From an uncultured Clostridia bacterium (lineage in GTDB: Bacteria; Bacillota; Clostridia; Christensenellales; CAAEEZ01): a stretch of DNA of 64,000 nt. Below, piece after piece: positions 44,159 to 53,128 of this stretch. The position numbers and the translations under genes were made by a program. Location: contig CAKRNA010000002.1 of NCBI GenBank assembly GCA_934365195.1, forward strand, positions 186,001 to 250,000, written 5' to 3'. Under the pieces are notes generated by a model that worked only from the letters and a program-made list of their open reading frames with translations, did not search any database and had not been told where the DNA came from. Numbering within the stretch: position 1 is the first letter of the stretch; each line of letters opens with the position of its first letter.

Positions 44159-45229
44159 TTATTCCTCTATGATAGCGTCCTCGTCGCTCATAACTTTAGA
44201 AAGTGGCTTAACGTCAATCTTCCAGCCGGTCAATCTTGCTGCAAGCCTTACGTTTTGACCTTCCTTACCGATTGCTAAGGAAAGTTTGTCGTCAGGAACG
44301 ATAACTCTTGCGGTTTTCTCTTCCTCGTTTACGTTTACCATAGAAACTTTTGCAGGAGCAAGAGCCTTAGGGATAAACTCGGCAGGATTGTCGCTGTAAG
44401 GGATAACGTCGATTTTTTCGCCGTTTAGTTCGCTAATAATGGTGTTTATTCTCATGCCGTTTTGACCGATACAAGCACCGATTGCATCGATATCAGGGTT
44501 TTCGGAGTAAACTGCAATTTTGGTTCTGTAACCTGCCTCACGAGCGATTGCTTTGATTTGAACAAGCCCGTTTCTGATTTCAGGAACTTCAAGTTCGAAC
44601 ATTCTTTTTACAAAACCTGCTGCCGACCTAGACACAGTAACTTGAGCGCCTTTGCTACCGGCCCTTACCTTTTTAACGTAAACTTTAATGTTGTCGTTCA
44701 CTCTTAGTTTTTCGTTAAAGATTTGGTCGTTAGGAAGAAGTACGCCTTCCATTTGGCTAGGCGATATTTCAACGTAAACGTTGCTACCCTCTATTCTTCT
44801 TACGATAGCGTTAAGTAGTTCGCCCTCTTTACTGCTCATCTCTCCAAACACGATATCACGCTTAGCGTCGTTAAGCCTTTGGATAATTACTTGTTTTGCG
44901 GTTTGAGCGGCAATTCTAGACAAATCCTTAGTGTCGATTTCCTCTTTGATTTCGTCGCCTAATTTTGCGCTCTTTTTAATCTCTTGCGCCTCTTCAAGCG
45001 AAATTTCGCTGTCGTAATCTTCCACTTCGCCAACAACGGTTCTGGTTGTAAAAATCTTGATTGCGCATTTATCGGCGTCAACAACAACCTCTACTTTTCT
45101 TTGTTCGCCGTACTCTTTTTTGTAAGCGGACACGATACCTGCTTTTAGCGAATCGAAAAAGATTTCCGGGTCAATATGTCTTGTTTCTTGTAATTCTTTA
45201 AGTGCTGCAAAGAATTCTTTACTAATCAT
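44159..45229 (-). CDS. nusA: Transcription factor NusA
   Basis: Controls pausing, termination and antitermination. The N-terminal polymerase-binding domain, an S1 domain (residues about 135-200; NAIVRRIEGSNVYVEISPSQMEGVL region) and KH1/KH2 domains (ACIGQNGMRINTIISELNGEKID; LAIGKEGQNVRLAARLTGW) are present. At 356 residues it lacks C-terminal acidic repeats, like other Gram-positive NusA. Confidence 0.96.
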   Translation of the reverse strand: MISKEFFAALKELQETRHIDPEIFFDSLKAGIVSAYKKEYGEQRKVEVVVDADKCAIKIFTTRTVVGEVEDYDSEISLEEAQEIKKSAKLGDEIKEEIDTKDLSRIAAQTAKQVIIQRLNDAKRDIVFGEMSSKEGELLNAIVRRIEGSNVYVEISPSQMEGVLLPNDQIFNEKLRVNDNIKVYVKKVRAGSKGAQVTVSRSAAGFVKRMFELEVPEIRNGLVQIKAIAREAGYRTKIAVYSENPDIDAIGACIGQNGMRINTIISELNGEKIDVIPYSDNPAEFIPKALAPAKVSMVNVNEEEKTARVIVPDDKLSLAIGKEGQNVRLAARLTGWKIDVKPLSKVMSDEDAIIEE

Positions 45230-45238
45230 TTTATCCTC

Positions 45239-45697
45239 CTAAAATTCAATGTAAGGCCTAGCAACTGCCACTACCTTTTTGTCAAACTCAAAAATTTCGT
45301 CGTTTATATCAAGTTTAATTACTTGCTCGTCAAAATCGGCTAATACGCCGTGCGTTTTTTTCTTACCGTTTATGGCTTTGTAAAACTTTAGTTCTACGGG
45401 AAGCCCCAAGTACCTCTCGAAGTCCCTATCCGTTTTAAACGGACGGTCTAGCCCAAGGGAAGACACGTTCAAAGTGTACGGTGCGTTTTTGGTAGGGTCA
45501 AGTTCGTCCAAAATAGGATCGATAAACTTGTGCACCCTCTCGCAATCGTTTAAAGTTACTCCGTCCTCCATATAGATAAACACGGTAAGATTGTCCATGC
45601 CGTTCATTTTTTTGAACTCCACTTCGCAAAGTTCAACACCTAGGCTCTCGACAGATTCTTTTAGTTTATCGTAAATATCTTGTTCAAATTTATTCAT
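45239..45697 (-). CDS. rimP: Ribosome maturation factor RimP
   Basis: Needed for 30S maturation. The two-domain pattern is visible: LGVELCEVEFKKMNGMDNLTVFI and DCERVHKFIDPILDELDP, then YTLNVSSLGLDRPFKTDRDFERYLG. The upstream open frame runs through a leader hairpin; AGAGGT before the ATG at 45697 decides the start (152 residues). It is the first gene of the rimP-nusA-infB-efp operon. Confidence 0.94.
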   Translation of the reverse strand: MNKFEQDIYDKLKESVESLGVELCEVEFKKMNGMDNLTVFIYMEDGVTLNDCERVHKFIDPILDELDPTKNAPYTLNVSSLGLDRPFKTDRDFERYLGLPVELKFYKAINGKKKTHGVLADFDEQVIKLDINDEIFEFDKKVVAVARPYIEF

Positions 45698-45720
45698 ATT
45701 ACCTCTACATACAAGAAAGA

Positions 45721-45740
45721 GTGAACCAAGGTTCACTCCA
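45721..45740 (-). promoter_or_regulatory. Hairpin in the rimP-nusA leader
   Basis: Perfect 9-base arms GAGTGAACC/GGTTCACTC around 2 bases. They lie about 20-40 bases after the predicted transcription start and about 25 bases before the rimP ATG. On the transcript the hairpin is followed by UUUCUUG, so it could be a weak attenuator, or it could shape the ribosome-binding site region. Confidence 0.55.
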
Positions 45741-45767
45741 AAAGATGCAATCATTTGTTATATATAT

Positions 45768-45797
45768 AATAACATAGATTATAATCAAATTGCAATA
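45768..45797 (-). promoter_or_regulatory. Promoter of the rimP-nusA-infB operon
   Basis: On the minus strand TTGCAA (45797-45792) and TATTAT (45773-45768) are 18 bases apart, with an extended -10 TGT just before the hexamer. Confidence 0.6.
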
Positions 45798-45892
45798 AAA
45801 ATTGCTAATTTAATTGATATTATGGTCAAAAACACTCTAAAAATATCATTTTTCATAGTTTTTGATAGTTTTCAACTTGTTTTTTTAAAATT

Positions 45893-47410
45893 TTACATAT
45901 TTTTAGCAAGTTTTGTAAATATTTTCAAGCACGCCACCGCATCGCAATACGCCCTGTGAGCGTTTAATAAATCGATATCGAAGTACTTACAAACTGCGCC
46001 AAGGTTGTATTTTGGCAGTTTCAAATTACGCCTACTTAAAGCCAAGGTATCGAACTCCTCGTTGTCGATTTTGTAATTCATACGCTTTGCCACCCTCTTT
46101 ACAAACCCTATATCGAACTCGATATTATGAGCAATAAGTTTCGCCCCGTCGATAAACTTGCAAAAATCAGGGAACACCTCTTCAATCGTCCTTTCGTTTT
46201 GAACGTCGGCATCGAAGATATTATTTACCTTTGACGCCCCATCAGGTATATGCATTTCAGGGTTTACAAGCGTTTCGAACACTTCGGTAATTTCGCCGTC
46301 CACCATTTTAACAGCGCCTATCTCGATTATCCTATCCTCTGCGCCTATTCCCGTGGTTTCAAGGTCGAACGCAACGAAAGTTTTGCCCATCAAAAAGTTT
46401 GGAGTGCTCTCTATCTTTTCAAACATATTCACCTGCGATTGCTCCACGTACTTAGTAGGCGTTACGTTCACGTAATAAAGCGGAACGCTGTTGTAAGTCG
46501 GCGTAAGGTCAATCGACGAATAGTCGATAGTGCAAGTGGATATATTGTTTGCAATTACTTGAAGTTTGTCGTCGTAAGTGTTTATCGACGCCTTGCCTTG
46601 CACCACAACTTCCATGCCCTCTTCCACCATTTTGTACTCTTCGTTTTTGCTTTTGTCAAACTTGACTACGCTTACCGAACCCGTCGTATCGTTAAGGTTG
46701 AATTTAAGCAAGGTTTTGCCGCTGCTTTCCAAAAATTTAGTAAAGATATTGCTCACTTTTCCGCAAACCGATACCGTTTCCTTAGCGTCGCTTGTAAGGT
46801 CCACTATGTATTTTGGAGTACTCATAAAGGCTTTTCCCACCATCTTTTTTTGGTCGCTGATTTTCACCGTTCTAAGCCCCGTCGTTTCGGTGTAGATATT
46901 ATTGCTTACTTGCACTTGCTCGATAGTAGCGTCCTTGGTTTCGTCTTTTACAAGGCTTACCATAGCCTCCTGCGTCCATTGTTTTTCAAGATAGTTTTTA
47001 AGTTTAGCGTCCACTTTTGAGGTGGTAAAGTGGCTGTAAGTTCCACTATCTAGCGTCATAGTCACCTTTATTTCCGTATCCTTTGCCACAACGCTTACGT
47101 CGTCTGAGGAAATGTTGTTGCAGTAAAGCGGCTCGGTTTTTGTCAAAAACGCAAACACGGTGTTTTTGATTGTGTAAGAGTCCGCAAAGGAATACTCCAC
47201 GTGCAAAATACACAGAATATCGCTGCCAACTATTCTACTAATCGTGTCGTTTAATAATACTTTGTCCTCATTTGTCAACTTTTTAAAGAAACTTTCGGGA
47301 AAAACCAAATATACGTTAAGCACGTTTCTGGCAATATTATACTCGGCTTTTTTTACAATAAAGCCTTTGTATACGTTATTCGTCAGTTCGTTTATCTTTT
47401 TGGTTATCAT
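45893..47410 (-). CDS. PolC-derived OB-fold/3'-5' exonuclease without polymerase core
   Basis: A 505-residue protein at the classic polC position between ispG and rimP. Residues about 1-200 match the divergent PolC N-terminus. Residues about 210-300 are the PolC OB domain (VSVCGKVSNIF, GKTLLKFNLNDTTGSVSVVKF, GMEVVVQGKA). Residues about 340-505 are a DEDDh exonuclease with all catalytic motifs (FDLETTG, AHNIEFDIGFV, HRAYCDA). PolC normally continues with PHP, polymerase and helix-hairpin-helix domains to about 1,430 residues. Here the PHP half before the exonuclease is also missing, and only about 200 non-coding bases follow. It is probably a proofreading or repair exonuclease; the replicase must be elsewhere. 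Confidence 0.85.
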   Translation of the reverse strand: MITKKINELTNNVYKGFIVKKAEYNIARNVLNVYLVFPESFFKKLTNEDKVLLNDTISRIVGSDILCILHVEYSFADSYTIKNTVFAFLTKTEPLYCNNISSDDVSVVAKDTEIKVTMTLDSGTYSHFTTSKVDAKLKNYLEKQWTQEAMVSLVKDETKDATIEQVQVSNNIYTETTGLRTVKISDQKKMVGKAFMSTPKYIVDLTSDAKETVSVCGKVSNIFTKFLESSGKTLLKFNLNDTTGSVSVVKFDKSKNEEYKMVEEGMEVVVQGKASINTYDDKLQVIANNISTCTIDYSSIDLTPTYNSVPLYYVNVTPTKYVEQSQVNMFEKIESTPNFLMGKTFVAFDLETTGIGAEDRIIEIGAVKMVDGEITEVFETLVNPEMHIPDGASKVNNIFDADVQNERTIEEVFPDFCKFIDGAKLIAHNIEFDIGFVKRVAKRMNYKIDNEEFDTLALSRRNLKLPKYNLGAVCKYFDIDLLNAHRAYCDAVACLKIFTKLAKNM

Positions 47411-48433
47411 CTAAAATTCCTCTACCATCTTCATTAGTTCAGGCAAAATATCCTCGTTTTTCACACGTTTATATTGCTCGCCGTGTTTGAACAAAACGGA
47501 AAAATCTTTTCCACCCGCCACACCGAAGTCAGCGTCTTTTCCCTCGCCGATTCCATTAACCACGCAGCCCATTACGGCAATTTTTATCTTCTTTTTTACG
47601 TCTTTCGTTAGGTTTTCAATCTCGGTAGCGAACCTCTCCACCTCGATATTAGTTCTTGCGCAAGTAGGACAACTAACCACTTCCACTCCACCCATTAAAT
47701 CTAGGCTTTTCAGTATCCTTTTAGCGCACCTGATTTCTTCTATCGGATTAGCGGTTAAAGACACCCTTATAGTGTCGCCGATGCCGTCTACAAGCAAACT
47801 TCCTATGCCGATACAGGACTTAACAATGCCCATATTGATAGTGCCCGCCTCGGTTACGCCAAGATGCAACGGATAATCCACTCTTTCGCTAAGTTTTCTA
47901 TATGCCGACACCATTTTTTTAACGTTACTGCTCTTTACCGATATCACCGTGTCGTAAAAGCCATGTTTTTCAAGTAAAGCGGTGTGATATAATGCGCTTT
48001 CCACCATAGCGTCATCAAGCGGAAGGCTTTGAAACTGCTTTTCAAGAGAGCCACCGTTCACGCCTATCCTAATAGGGATACCCCTTTCTTTTAAAAACGC
48101 TGCCACGTACTCGATTTTATCGGGTTTTAAGTTGCCGGGATTCAGCCTTATTTTGCTTGCGCCGTTTTCAGCGGATAGTATTGCAAGTTTGTAGTCAAAA
48201 TGAATATCTGCAACAAGCGGAATATGAATTTTTTTGGTAATATCCTTCAAAGCGTAGGCGCTGTTTTCGTCAGGAACAGCCACCCTTATTAGTTCGCACC
48301 CCTCATTTTCAAGTTCTAGGATTTGTTTTACCGTGCTTTGAGCGTCGTAAGTTTTCGTGTTGCACATCGATTGAATTACGATAGGATTATCTCCGCCGAT
48401 TTTTAAATTAGATACCTTAATTTCCTTAGACAT
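47411..48433 (-). CDS. ispG: 4-hydroxy-3-methylbut-2-enyl diphosphate synthase
   Basis: Penultimate MEP-pathway enzyme, a 4Fe-4S protein that converts MEcPP to HMBPP. The TIM-barrel part (PIVIQSMCNTKTYD, PLVADIHFDYKLA, KIRLNPGN) is followed by the cluster part with SCPTCARTNIE and MGCVVNGIGEGKDADFG. Length is 340 residues. It is directly followed by the PolC-derived gene (adjacent stop and start). Confidence 0.95.
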   Translation of the reverse strand: MSKEIKVSNLKIGGDNPIVIQSMCNTKTYDAQSTVKQILELENEGCELIRVAVPDENSAYALKDITKKIHIPLVADIHFDYKLAILSAENGASKIRLNPGNLKPDKIEYVAAFLKERGIPIRIGVNGGSLEKQFQSLPLDDAMVESALYHTALLEKHGFYDTVISVKSSNVKKMVSAYRKLSERVDYPLHLGVTEAGTINMGIVKSCIGIGSLLVDGIGDTIRVSLTANPIEEIRCAKRILKSLDLMGGVEVVSCPTCARTNIEVERFATEIENLTKDVKKKIKIAVMGCVVNGIGEGKDADFGVAGGKDFSVLFKHGEQYKRVKNEDILPELMKMVEEF

Positions 48434-48518
48434 ACGCCCTCTATCTTAGTTAAAATCAATTTAACTACTTTACATTTTAATGTATTTTATAATAATTTTG
48501 TCGTTTTATGCCATTTTT

Positions 48519-49589
48519 CTACAATATATGATAAATATCCAAAATTATCATTATTGCAAATAACAAAACAAGCCCCACCGTGTGAATGGTGTTTTCCACT
48601 TTTCTATTTAATGGTTTTTTCCTTATCCACTCAATAAAGGTGAACACGATTCTAGAGCCGTCTAGCGCAGGGAACGGAAGCAAGTTCATAACGGCAAGGT
48701 TTGTAGAAAGTATCACCAAAATATATAGTACGGCGTTAAGTCCGCCTGATATTTGCGTCGTAATGGTTTGAATTACCGTGAGCGGACCGCCCGCATTTTT
48801 TAAGCCGATAGCCCCGGTTATTAGCCCGACTAGTGAGGCAAGTATTTGGTAAACAAGATAAAAACTAAAACCCCAAGCCCTGCAAAAAGCCTGCCCAAAA
48901 GTAAGTTTTTTTTGTCCAAGCCCCGATAAATAACCAAAGCCGTGCTTAGTTTCCCACTCGTTTGTTTTTTCGTTAAAGTACTGATAATCGCTCTTTGTTA
49001 AAGACACGGTTACAAGTTTATCGCCTCGGTAAACGGTAAATTCCACCGTTTCGCCGGTATTTTTAAGATAGTTAGAAAAGTCCTCTGCCACAACAAAGTT
49101 CACTTGTTTGCCGTTTACCTCGTAAATTATATCGCCTTTTTGCAGCACGCCGTGCGCAGCGCTACCCTCGTAAGTACCTGCAATTTGCGGTAAGTACTGT
49201 CCGTAACAGGTGAAAAATATAATTATCACCAAAATAGCGGACAAGAAGTTACTTAATGCGCCGGCAAAAAGCACCACTATTCTTTTCCAAGGCTTTTGAT
49301 TACAAAACGCACCGACGTCGGCGTTATCCTCGTCCTCGCCCTCGAAAGCGCAATATCCGCCAAGCGGCAAAGGTCTTATGGAAAACTGCGTACCTGTTTT
49401 TTTACTCTTCTTTTTATAAATCGCAGGTCCAAAGCCTATGGAAAATTCGTTTATTTTAAAGCCCAGCATTCTACCTGCCGTAAAATGCCCTAATTCGTGG
49501 ATAATTACCATCACCATAAGCAGCAAAAATGCAGCAATTACGTAGCCTATGGTGGTAAAAACCGATTGTACCGTTGCTAAAAAAATCAT
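48519..49589 (-). CDS. rseP: Intramembrane metalloprotease RseP
   Basis: Site-2 protease. Zinc-binding HExxH in MVMVIIHELGHFTAGRMLG, one PDZ domain (residues about 130-200; GSAAHGVLQKGDIIYEVNGK) and the third-ligand motif LLPFPALDGSRIVF between transmembrane helices. It is in the conserved cdsA-dxr-rseP-ispG order. Length is 356 residues. It probably cleaves anti-sigma factors or signal-peptide remnants. Confidence 0.94.
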   Translation of the reverse strand: MIFLATVQSVFTTIGYVIAAFLLLMVMVIIHELGHFTAGRMLGFKINEFSIGFGPAIYKKKSKKTGTQFSIRPLPLGGYCAFEGEDEDNADVGAFCNQKPWKRIVVLFAGALSNFLSAILVIIIFFTCYGQYLPQIAGTYEGSAAHGVLQKGDIIYEVNGKQVNFVVAEDFSNYLKNTGETVEFTVYRGDKLVTVSLTKSDYQYFNEKTNEWETKHGFGYLSGLGQKKLTFGQAFCRAWGFSFYLVYQILASLVGLITGAIGLKNAGGPLTVIQTITTQISGGLNAVLYILVILSTNLAVMNLLPFPALDGSRIVFTFIEWIRKKPLNRKVENTIHTVGLVLLFAIMIILDIYHIL

Positions 49590-49592
49590 ACT

Positions 49593-50726
49593 TTATGCCC
49601 TTTTTATAAGATTTGTAGTGGTGATACGTGCAAGGCTGTCGATATTTTTGATTTGCTCCACGCTCTCCACTTTTTCGTTTTGGAATTTTTCCAAAGTTCT
49701 ATCTAAATAGTATGCTATATCGTTAAATTTTATTTTATCTTTTAGGAATAAATCCACCAAAATTTCGTTTGCGCCGTTCATAACTATCGGCATAATTCCA
49801 CCCTCACCGCTAACTTCAAGCGCCGTTTTAAGCACAGGAAACCTGTCGTAGTCAGGCAAAGCAAAATTAAGTTCGGTTATCTTAGAAAAATCAAGATAGC
49901 CCACCTCCGTTTTCTTCCTATAAGGGAACGTTAGCGCAAGTTGGATAGGCACAATCATAGACGGATAGCCCATTTGACCAAGCACAGCGCCGTCTACAAA
50001 CTCCACCATAGAATGTACTATGCTTTGTTTGTGGATAACCACGGCGATTTTTTCGCTAGGCAAGTTGTACAAGTACATTGCTTCGAGAACTTCTAAACCC
50101 TTATTCATCATCGTTGCGCAATCAATAGTGATTTTCTTGCCCATATTCCAGTTCGGGTGCTTTAAAGCGTCACTAGCCTTCACGTTTTCTAGCATTTCTT
50201 TGGTAAAATCTCTAAACGCTCCGCCGCTAGCGGTAAGGATAAGTTTGTGCACTTCGCTAGTAGGTTTTTCAAAATGTAAGCATTGAAAAATTGCCGAATG
50301 CTCGCTATCTACCGGCAAAATTTTGCCTTTGTACTTATCTCTATTTGCGTTTATAAACTCTCCGCCCGTCACCATCGACTCTTTGTTTGCCAAAGCAAGC
50401 GTTCCGTTTCTTTCCAAGGTTTTTAAGGTTGCCGTAAGCCCACATATACCAACCACGGCGTTTAACGTTACGTCACAGTCTATTTCGGCAAGTTCGTCTA
50501 TTGAGCCAACCAAAGTATAATCGCCCTTAACCAGCAAGTTTTCCTTAGATTTATCGGTAATACACACGTAGCGAGGCTTGAACTCTTCAATTTGGCTATT
50601 AAGTAGTTCCACGTTAGAATTGCACGCCAAACCAAGCACGAAAAATTCGTCCTTATATCGCCTTATAACCTCTAAGGTTTGCCTACCTATCGAGCCCGTA
50701 CTACCTAGTAAAATTACACTTTTCAT
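49593..50726 (-). CDS. dxr: 1-deoxy-D-xylulose 5-phosphate reductoisomerase
   Basis: Second MEP-pathway step, NADPH-dependent. The nucleotide-binding start is LLGSTGSIGRQTLEVI; LANKESMVTGG, PVDSEHSAIFQCL, LTASGGAFRD and HPNWNMGKKITIDCATMMNKGLE are conserved. Length is 377 residues. It overlaps cdsA by 4 bases. Confidence 0.97.
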   Translation of the reverse strand: MKSVILLGSTGSIGRQTLEVIRRYKDEFFVLGLACNSNVELLNSQIEEFKPRYVCITDKSKENLLVKGDYTLVGSIDELAEIDCDVTLNAVVGICGLTATLKTLERNGTLALANKESMVTGGEFINANRDKYKGKILPVDSEHSAIFQCLHFEKPTSEVHKLILTASGGAFRDFTKEMLENVKASDALKHPNWNMGKKITIDCATMMNKGLEVLEAMYLYNLPSEKIAVVIHKQSIVHSMVEFVDGAVLGQMGYPSMIVPIQLALTFPYRKKTEVGYLDFSKITELNFALPDYDRFPVLKTALEVSGEGGIMPIVMNGANEILVDLFLKDKIKFNDIAYYLDRTLEKFQNEKVESVEQIKNIDSLARITTTNLIKRA

Positions 50727-51565
50727 ACCACAAAACTAAATATTACAAACAACAACACCAGCATAAACATAATGCTGTCTAGCCTGTCCAGTCCACCGCC
50801 GTGGCCGGGGAAAATCTTGCCAAAGTCCTTTATCCCGATACACCTTTTTATCCTGCTTGCAAACAAGTCGCCAAGTTGACAAATTACCGAACCAACCAAG
50901 CCGATTACTAAGTAAATAGCAAGGTTTGCGTTGTGGCTTGCGGTAAACGTAGGCGCTACGATCATATCGCCAAACACAGCAAAATGCTCGAACAAAGTGT
51001 ACACGATGCCGGAGGCAAGAATGCCACCCATAAGCCCGCCTATTGCCCCTGCAATAGTTTTCTTAGGGGAAATGGTCGGGCAAAGTTTCGGACCTTTAAA
51101 TAGCCTACCTGTAAAATACGCAAACGAGTCGCTGGTAATAGGCACAAGTATTACGAAAAATGCCATATATACTGCGTTCACTTCCCTAGTAATTACAAAC
51201 GCAAGGCTCATAAATAACGTTGGGTAAATCATAGCGAAAATCGTGGCAAACAGGTCGTTCAGCGTCCTTTCCTTTGCAAAAACGAACTGTATCATTACTA
51301 TTATTAAGCAAATTGCAAAGTCCACCATCAGCCCTTGTAGTTTGTAAAAATACACAAGCGGTAGCGATGCTGCGCACATTATAATAGGCGCAAGTTTGTA
51401 AACTTTGTAGCCGCTAATCGAAAACGAATGCAACATTTCGTACACGCCAAGTAGCATAAACGAATAAATCAGTACGTCCACCGCAATCGGATACCACGCA
51501 CCAAGGGTAACAAGCCCGAAAGCGTAAATAATAAGCAATGCGCCCGTTATAATTCTTTTTAACAT
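50723..51565 (-). CDS. cdsA: Phosphatidate cytidylyltransferase
   Basis: Makes CDP-diacylglycerol from phosphatidic acid and CTP. It has about seven transmembrane segments and ends with the CDS signature RCIGIKDFGKIFPGHGGGLDRLDS. KKTIAGAIGGLMGG is also typical. Length is 280 residues. It follows uppS after 2 bases. Confidence 0.95.
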   Translation of the reverse strand: MLKRIITGALLIIYAFGLVTLGAWYPIAVDVLIYSFMLLGVYEMLHSFSISGYKVYKLAPIIMCAASLPLVYFYKLQGLMVDFAICLIIVMIQFVFAKERTLNDLFATIFAMIYPTLFMSLAFVITREVNAVYMAFFVILVPITSDSFAYFTGRLFKGPKLCPTISPKKTIAGAIGGLMGGILASGIVYTLFEHFAVFGDMIVAPTFTASHNANLAIYLVIGLVGSVICQLGDLFASRIKRCIGIKDFGKIFPGHGGGLDRLDSIMFMLVLLFVIFSFVV

Positions 51566-51567
51566 AT

Positions 51568-52257
51568 TTACTCCTCACTTATTCTGCCAAAACGCCTATC
51601 TCTTTTTTGGTAAATCTCCAAAATTTTATCCACGGTTTTCTCGTCAAAGTCAGGCCACAAATCGTCGATAAAAATAAACTCCGAGTAGGCAATTTCGTAA
51701 AGCATAAAGTTGCTAATTCTCATTTCGCCGCTTGACCTAACTATAATATCGGGGTCAGGAAGCCCTTTTGAGAACATTGCGTTTTTAAATTCTTCCTCGG
51801 TTACCGAGGTTTTATTTTCGCTAAGAAGTTTGTTCACGGCATATAGTATTTCTTGCCTTCCGCTATAATTTAAGCAGATATTAAAGGTCAAAGTACTATT
51901 GTTTTTGGTCTTTTCTATAATAGTTTTGATAGATTCCTGACAATCTTCGGGTAAAACGGTAAGGTCGCCCATAAACGTCACCCTTATTCCCTCGCTAGCA
52001 TATTTTTCCAGTCTTGTCTTGGTAAATTTGGTTATCATACCAAAAAGTGCGTTCACTTCAGCCTTTGGTCTATTCCAGTTTTCAGTAGAAAAAGCGTACA
52101 CGCTCACCACTTTTATTCCTCTATCACGGCAAGCAAAAACCACTTTTTCAAGTGCGTTCACACCCTCACGATGCCCCATTGTTCTTGGTAGTTTGCGCTG
52201 TTTTGCCCACCTACCGTTGCCGTCCATTATAAAGCCTATATGAGTAGGAATATTCAT
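51568..52257 (-). CDS. uppS: Undecaprenyl diphosphate synthase (isoprenyl transferase)
   Basis: cis-Prenyltransferase that makes the C55 lipid carrier. GFIMDGNGRWAKQRKLPRTMGH holds the catalytic Asp. VYAFSTENWNRP and the C-terminal IVRSSGEMRISNFMLYEIAYSEF are conserved. The frame allows a start 42 bases earlier, but GGAGG before the ATG at 52257 decides it (229 residues). Confidence 0.96.
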   Translation of the reverse strand: MNIPTHIGFIMDGNGRWAKQRKLPRTMGHREGVNALEKVVFACRDRGIKVVSVYAFSTENWNRPKAEVNALFGMITKFTKTRLEKYASEGIRVTFMGDLTVLPEDCQESIKTIIEKTKNNSTLTFNICLNYSGRQEILYAVNKLLSENKTSVTEEEFKNAMFSKGLPDPDIIVRSSGEMRISNFMLYEIAYSEFIFIDDLWPDFDEKTVDKILEIYQKRDRRFGRISEE

Positions 52258-52277
52258 TACTTCCTCCATATTAAATA

Positions 52278-52298
52278 TGGCGAACCGTCGGTTCGCCA
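52278..52298 (-). promoter_or_regulatory. Hairpin between the 60-residue ORF and uppS
   Basis: Perfect 9-base arms TGGCGAACC/GGTTCGCCA around 3 bases, within the short gap before the uppS ribosome-binding site. There is no T run after it, so it is unlikely to be a terminator; processing or translational control is possible. Confidence 0.5.
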
Positions 52299-52301
52299 AA
52301 A

Positions 52302-52484
52302 TTAAACGTTTTTCTTAACATCTGTTACAACAAGTTCTAAACTATCACCGACTTTTCTTTCACGAATAACAAGTTCCGTGTCTTTTTCACGTGGTTTATC
52401 GTCATTGTAACGAATTACAACGTACTTTTCGTTGTTCTTTTCAAGAATTAGAATTGCGTCTTCAAGCGATTTTCCAACTAACAT
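52302..52484 (-). CDS. Small conserved-looking protein between frr and uppS
   Basis: A 60-residue protein whose ATG overlaps the frr stop (TAATG). It starts LVGKSLEDAILILEKNNEKY, followed by VVIRYNDDKPREKDTELVIRE and LELVVTDV. The pattern is compatible with a PASTA-like or inhibitor-I78-like small alpha/beta fold, but neither can be claimed. No signal peptide or membrane helix is seen. Coupled translation and a good frame support a real gene. Confidence 0.65.
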   Translation of the reverse strand: MLVGKSLEDAILILEKNNEKYVVIRYNDDKPREKDTELVIRERKVGDSLELVVTDVKKNV

Positions 52485-53059
52485 TATACGCTCATTATCT
52501 CTTTTTCTTTATCCTTGAACAAGGCGTCAATTTGTTCGATAAAACTATTTACTGTCTTATCCACCTCTTTTTCAGCCTCTTTTACGTCGTCCTCAGTAAG
52601 AACGTTGTCCTTCTTAAGTTTTTTAATCTCGTCGTTCGCATCACGTCTGTGGTTACGAACGGTAACCTTCATATTTTCGCTAATAGCCTTAGTTTCCTTT
52701 ACCAAAGACTTTCTCTTTTCCTCGGTAAGTTCCGGGAAGATAAGCCTAATTACTTTGCCGTCGCTAGTAGGGGTAATGCCGATATTAGCCGCAAGAATAG
52801 CCTTTTCCACGCTTTTGATAGCACTTTGATCCCACACGGAAATCATAAGTACCCTAGCCTCTGCTATGCTGATATTAGCCATTTGGTTAATAGGAGTCAT
52901 AGTGCCGTAGTACTCTACTGCTACTTTATCTAATATATGAGGATTCGCTCTGCCTGCTTTGATGGATTGAAGTTCGGTGATAAAACCGTTATAGGTTTTT
53001 TTGCACTTTTCGTTAAGTTCGTCCATCAAAATATCTACTTCCATTATATCGTTAATCAT
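52484..53059 (-). CDS. frr: Ribosome recycling factor
   Basis: Splits post-termination ribosomes with EF-G. ITELQSIKAGRANPHILDKV, then YYGTMTPINQMANISI, PTSDGKVIRLIFPELTEEKRKSLVK and VRNHRRDANDEIKKLKK are canonical. The GAGGTG site favours ATG at 53059 (191 residues); the open frame begins four codons earlier. Confidence 0.96.
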   Translation of the reverse strand: MINDIMEVDILMDELNEKCKKTYNGFITELQSIKAGRANPHILDKVAVEYYGTMTPINQMANISIAEARVLMISVWDQSAIKSVEKAILAANIGITPTSDGKVIRLIFPELTEEKRKSLVKETKAISENMKVTVRNHRRDANDEIKKLKKDNVLTEDDVKEAEKEVDKTVNSFIEQIDALFKDKEKEIMSV

Positions 53060-53128
53060 AAAACACCTCAAAAATATATTTATCTTATTATATCAAATAT
53101 ATATTAAAATATCAATATATTTTGAAAA

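Noticed and set aside
45698..45892. Remnant of the PolC polymerase region after the exonuclease
   Set aside because: The 195 bases are AT-rich, have stops in the relevant frames and contain the rimP promoter; no polymerase motif is visible.
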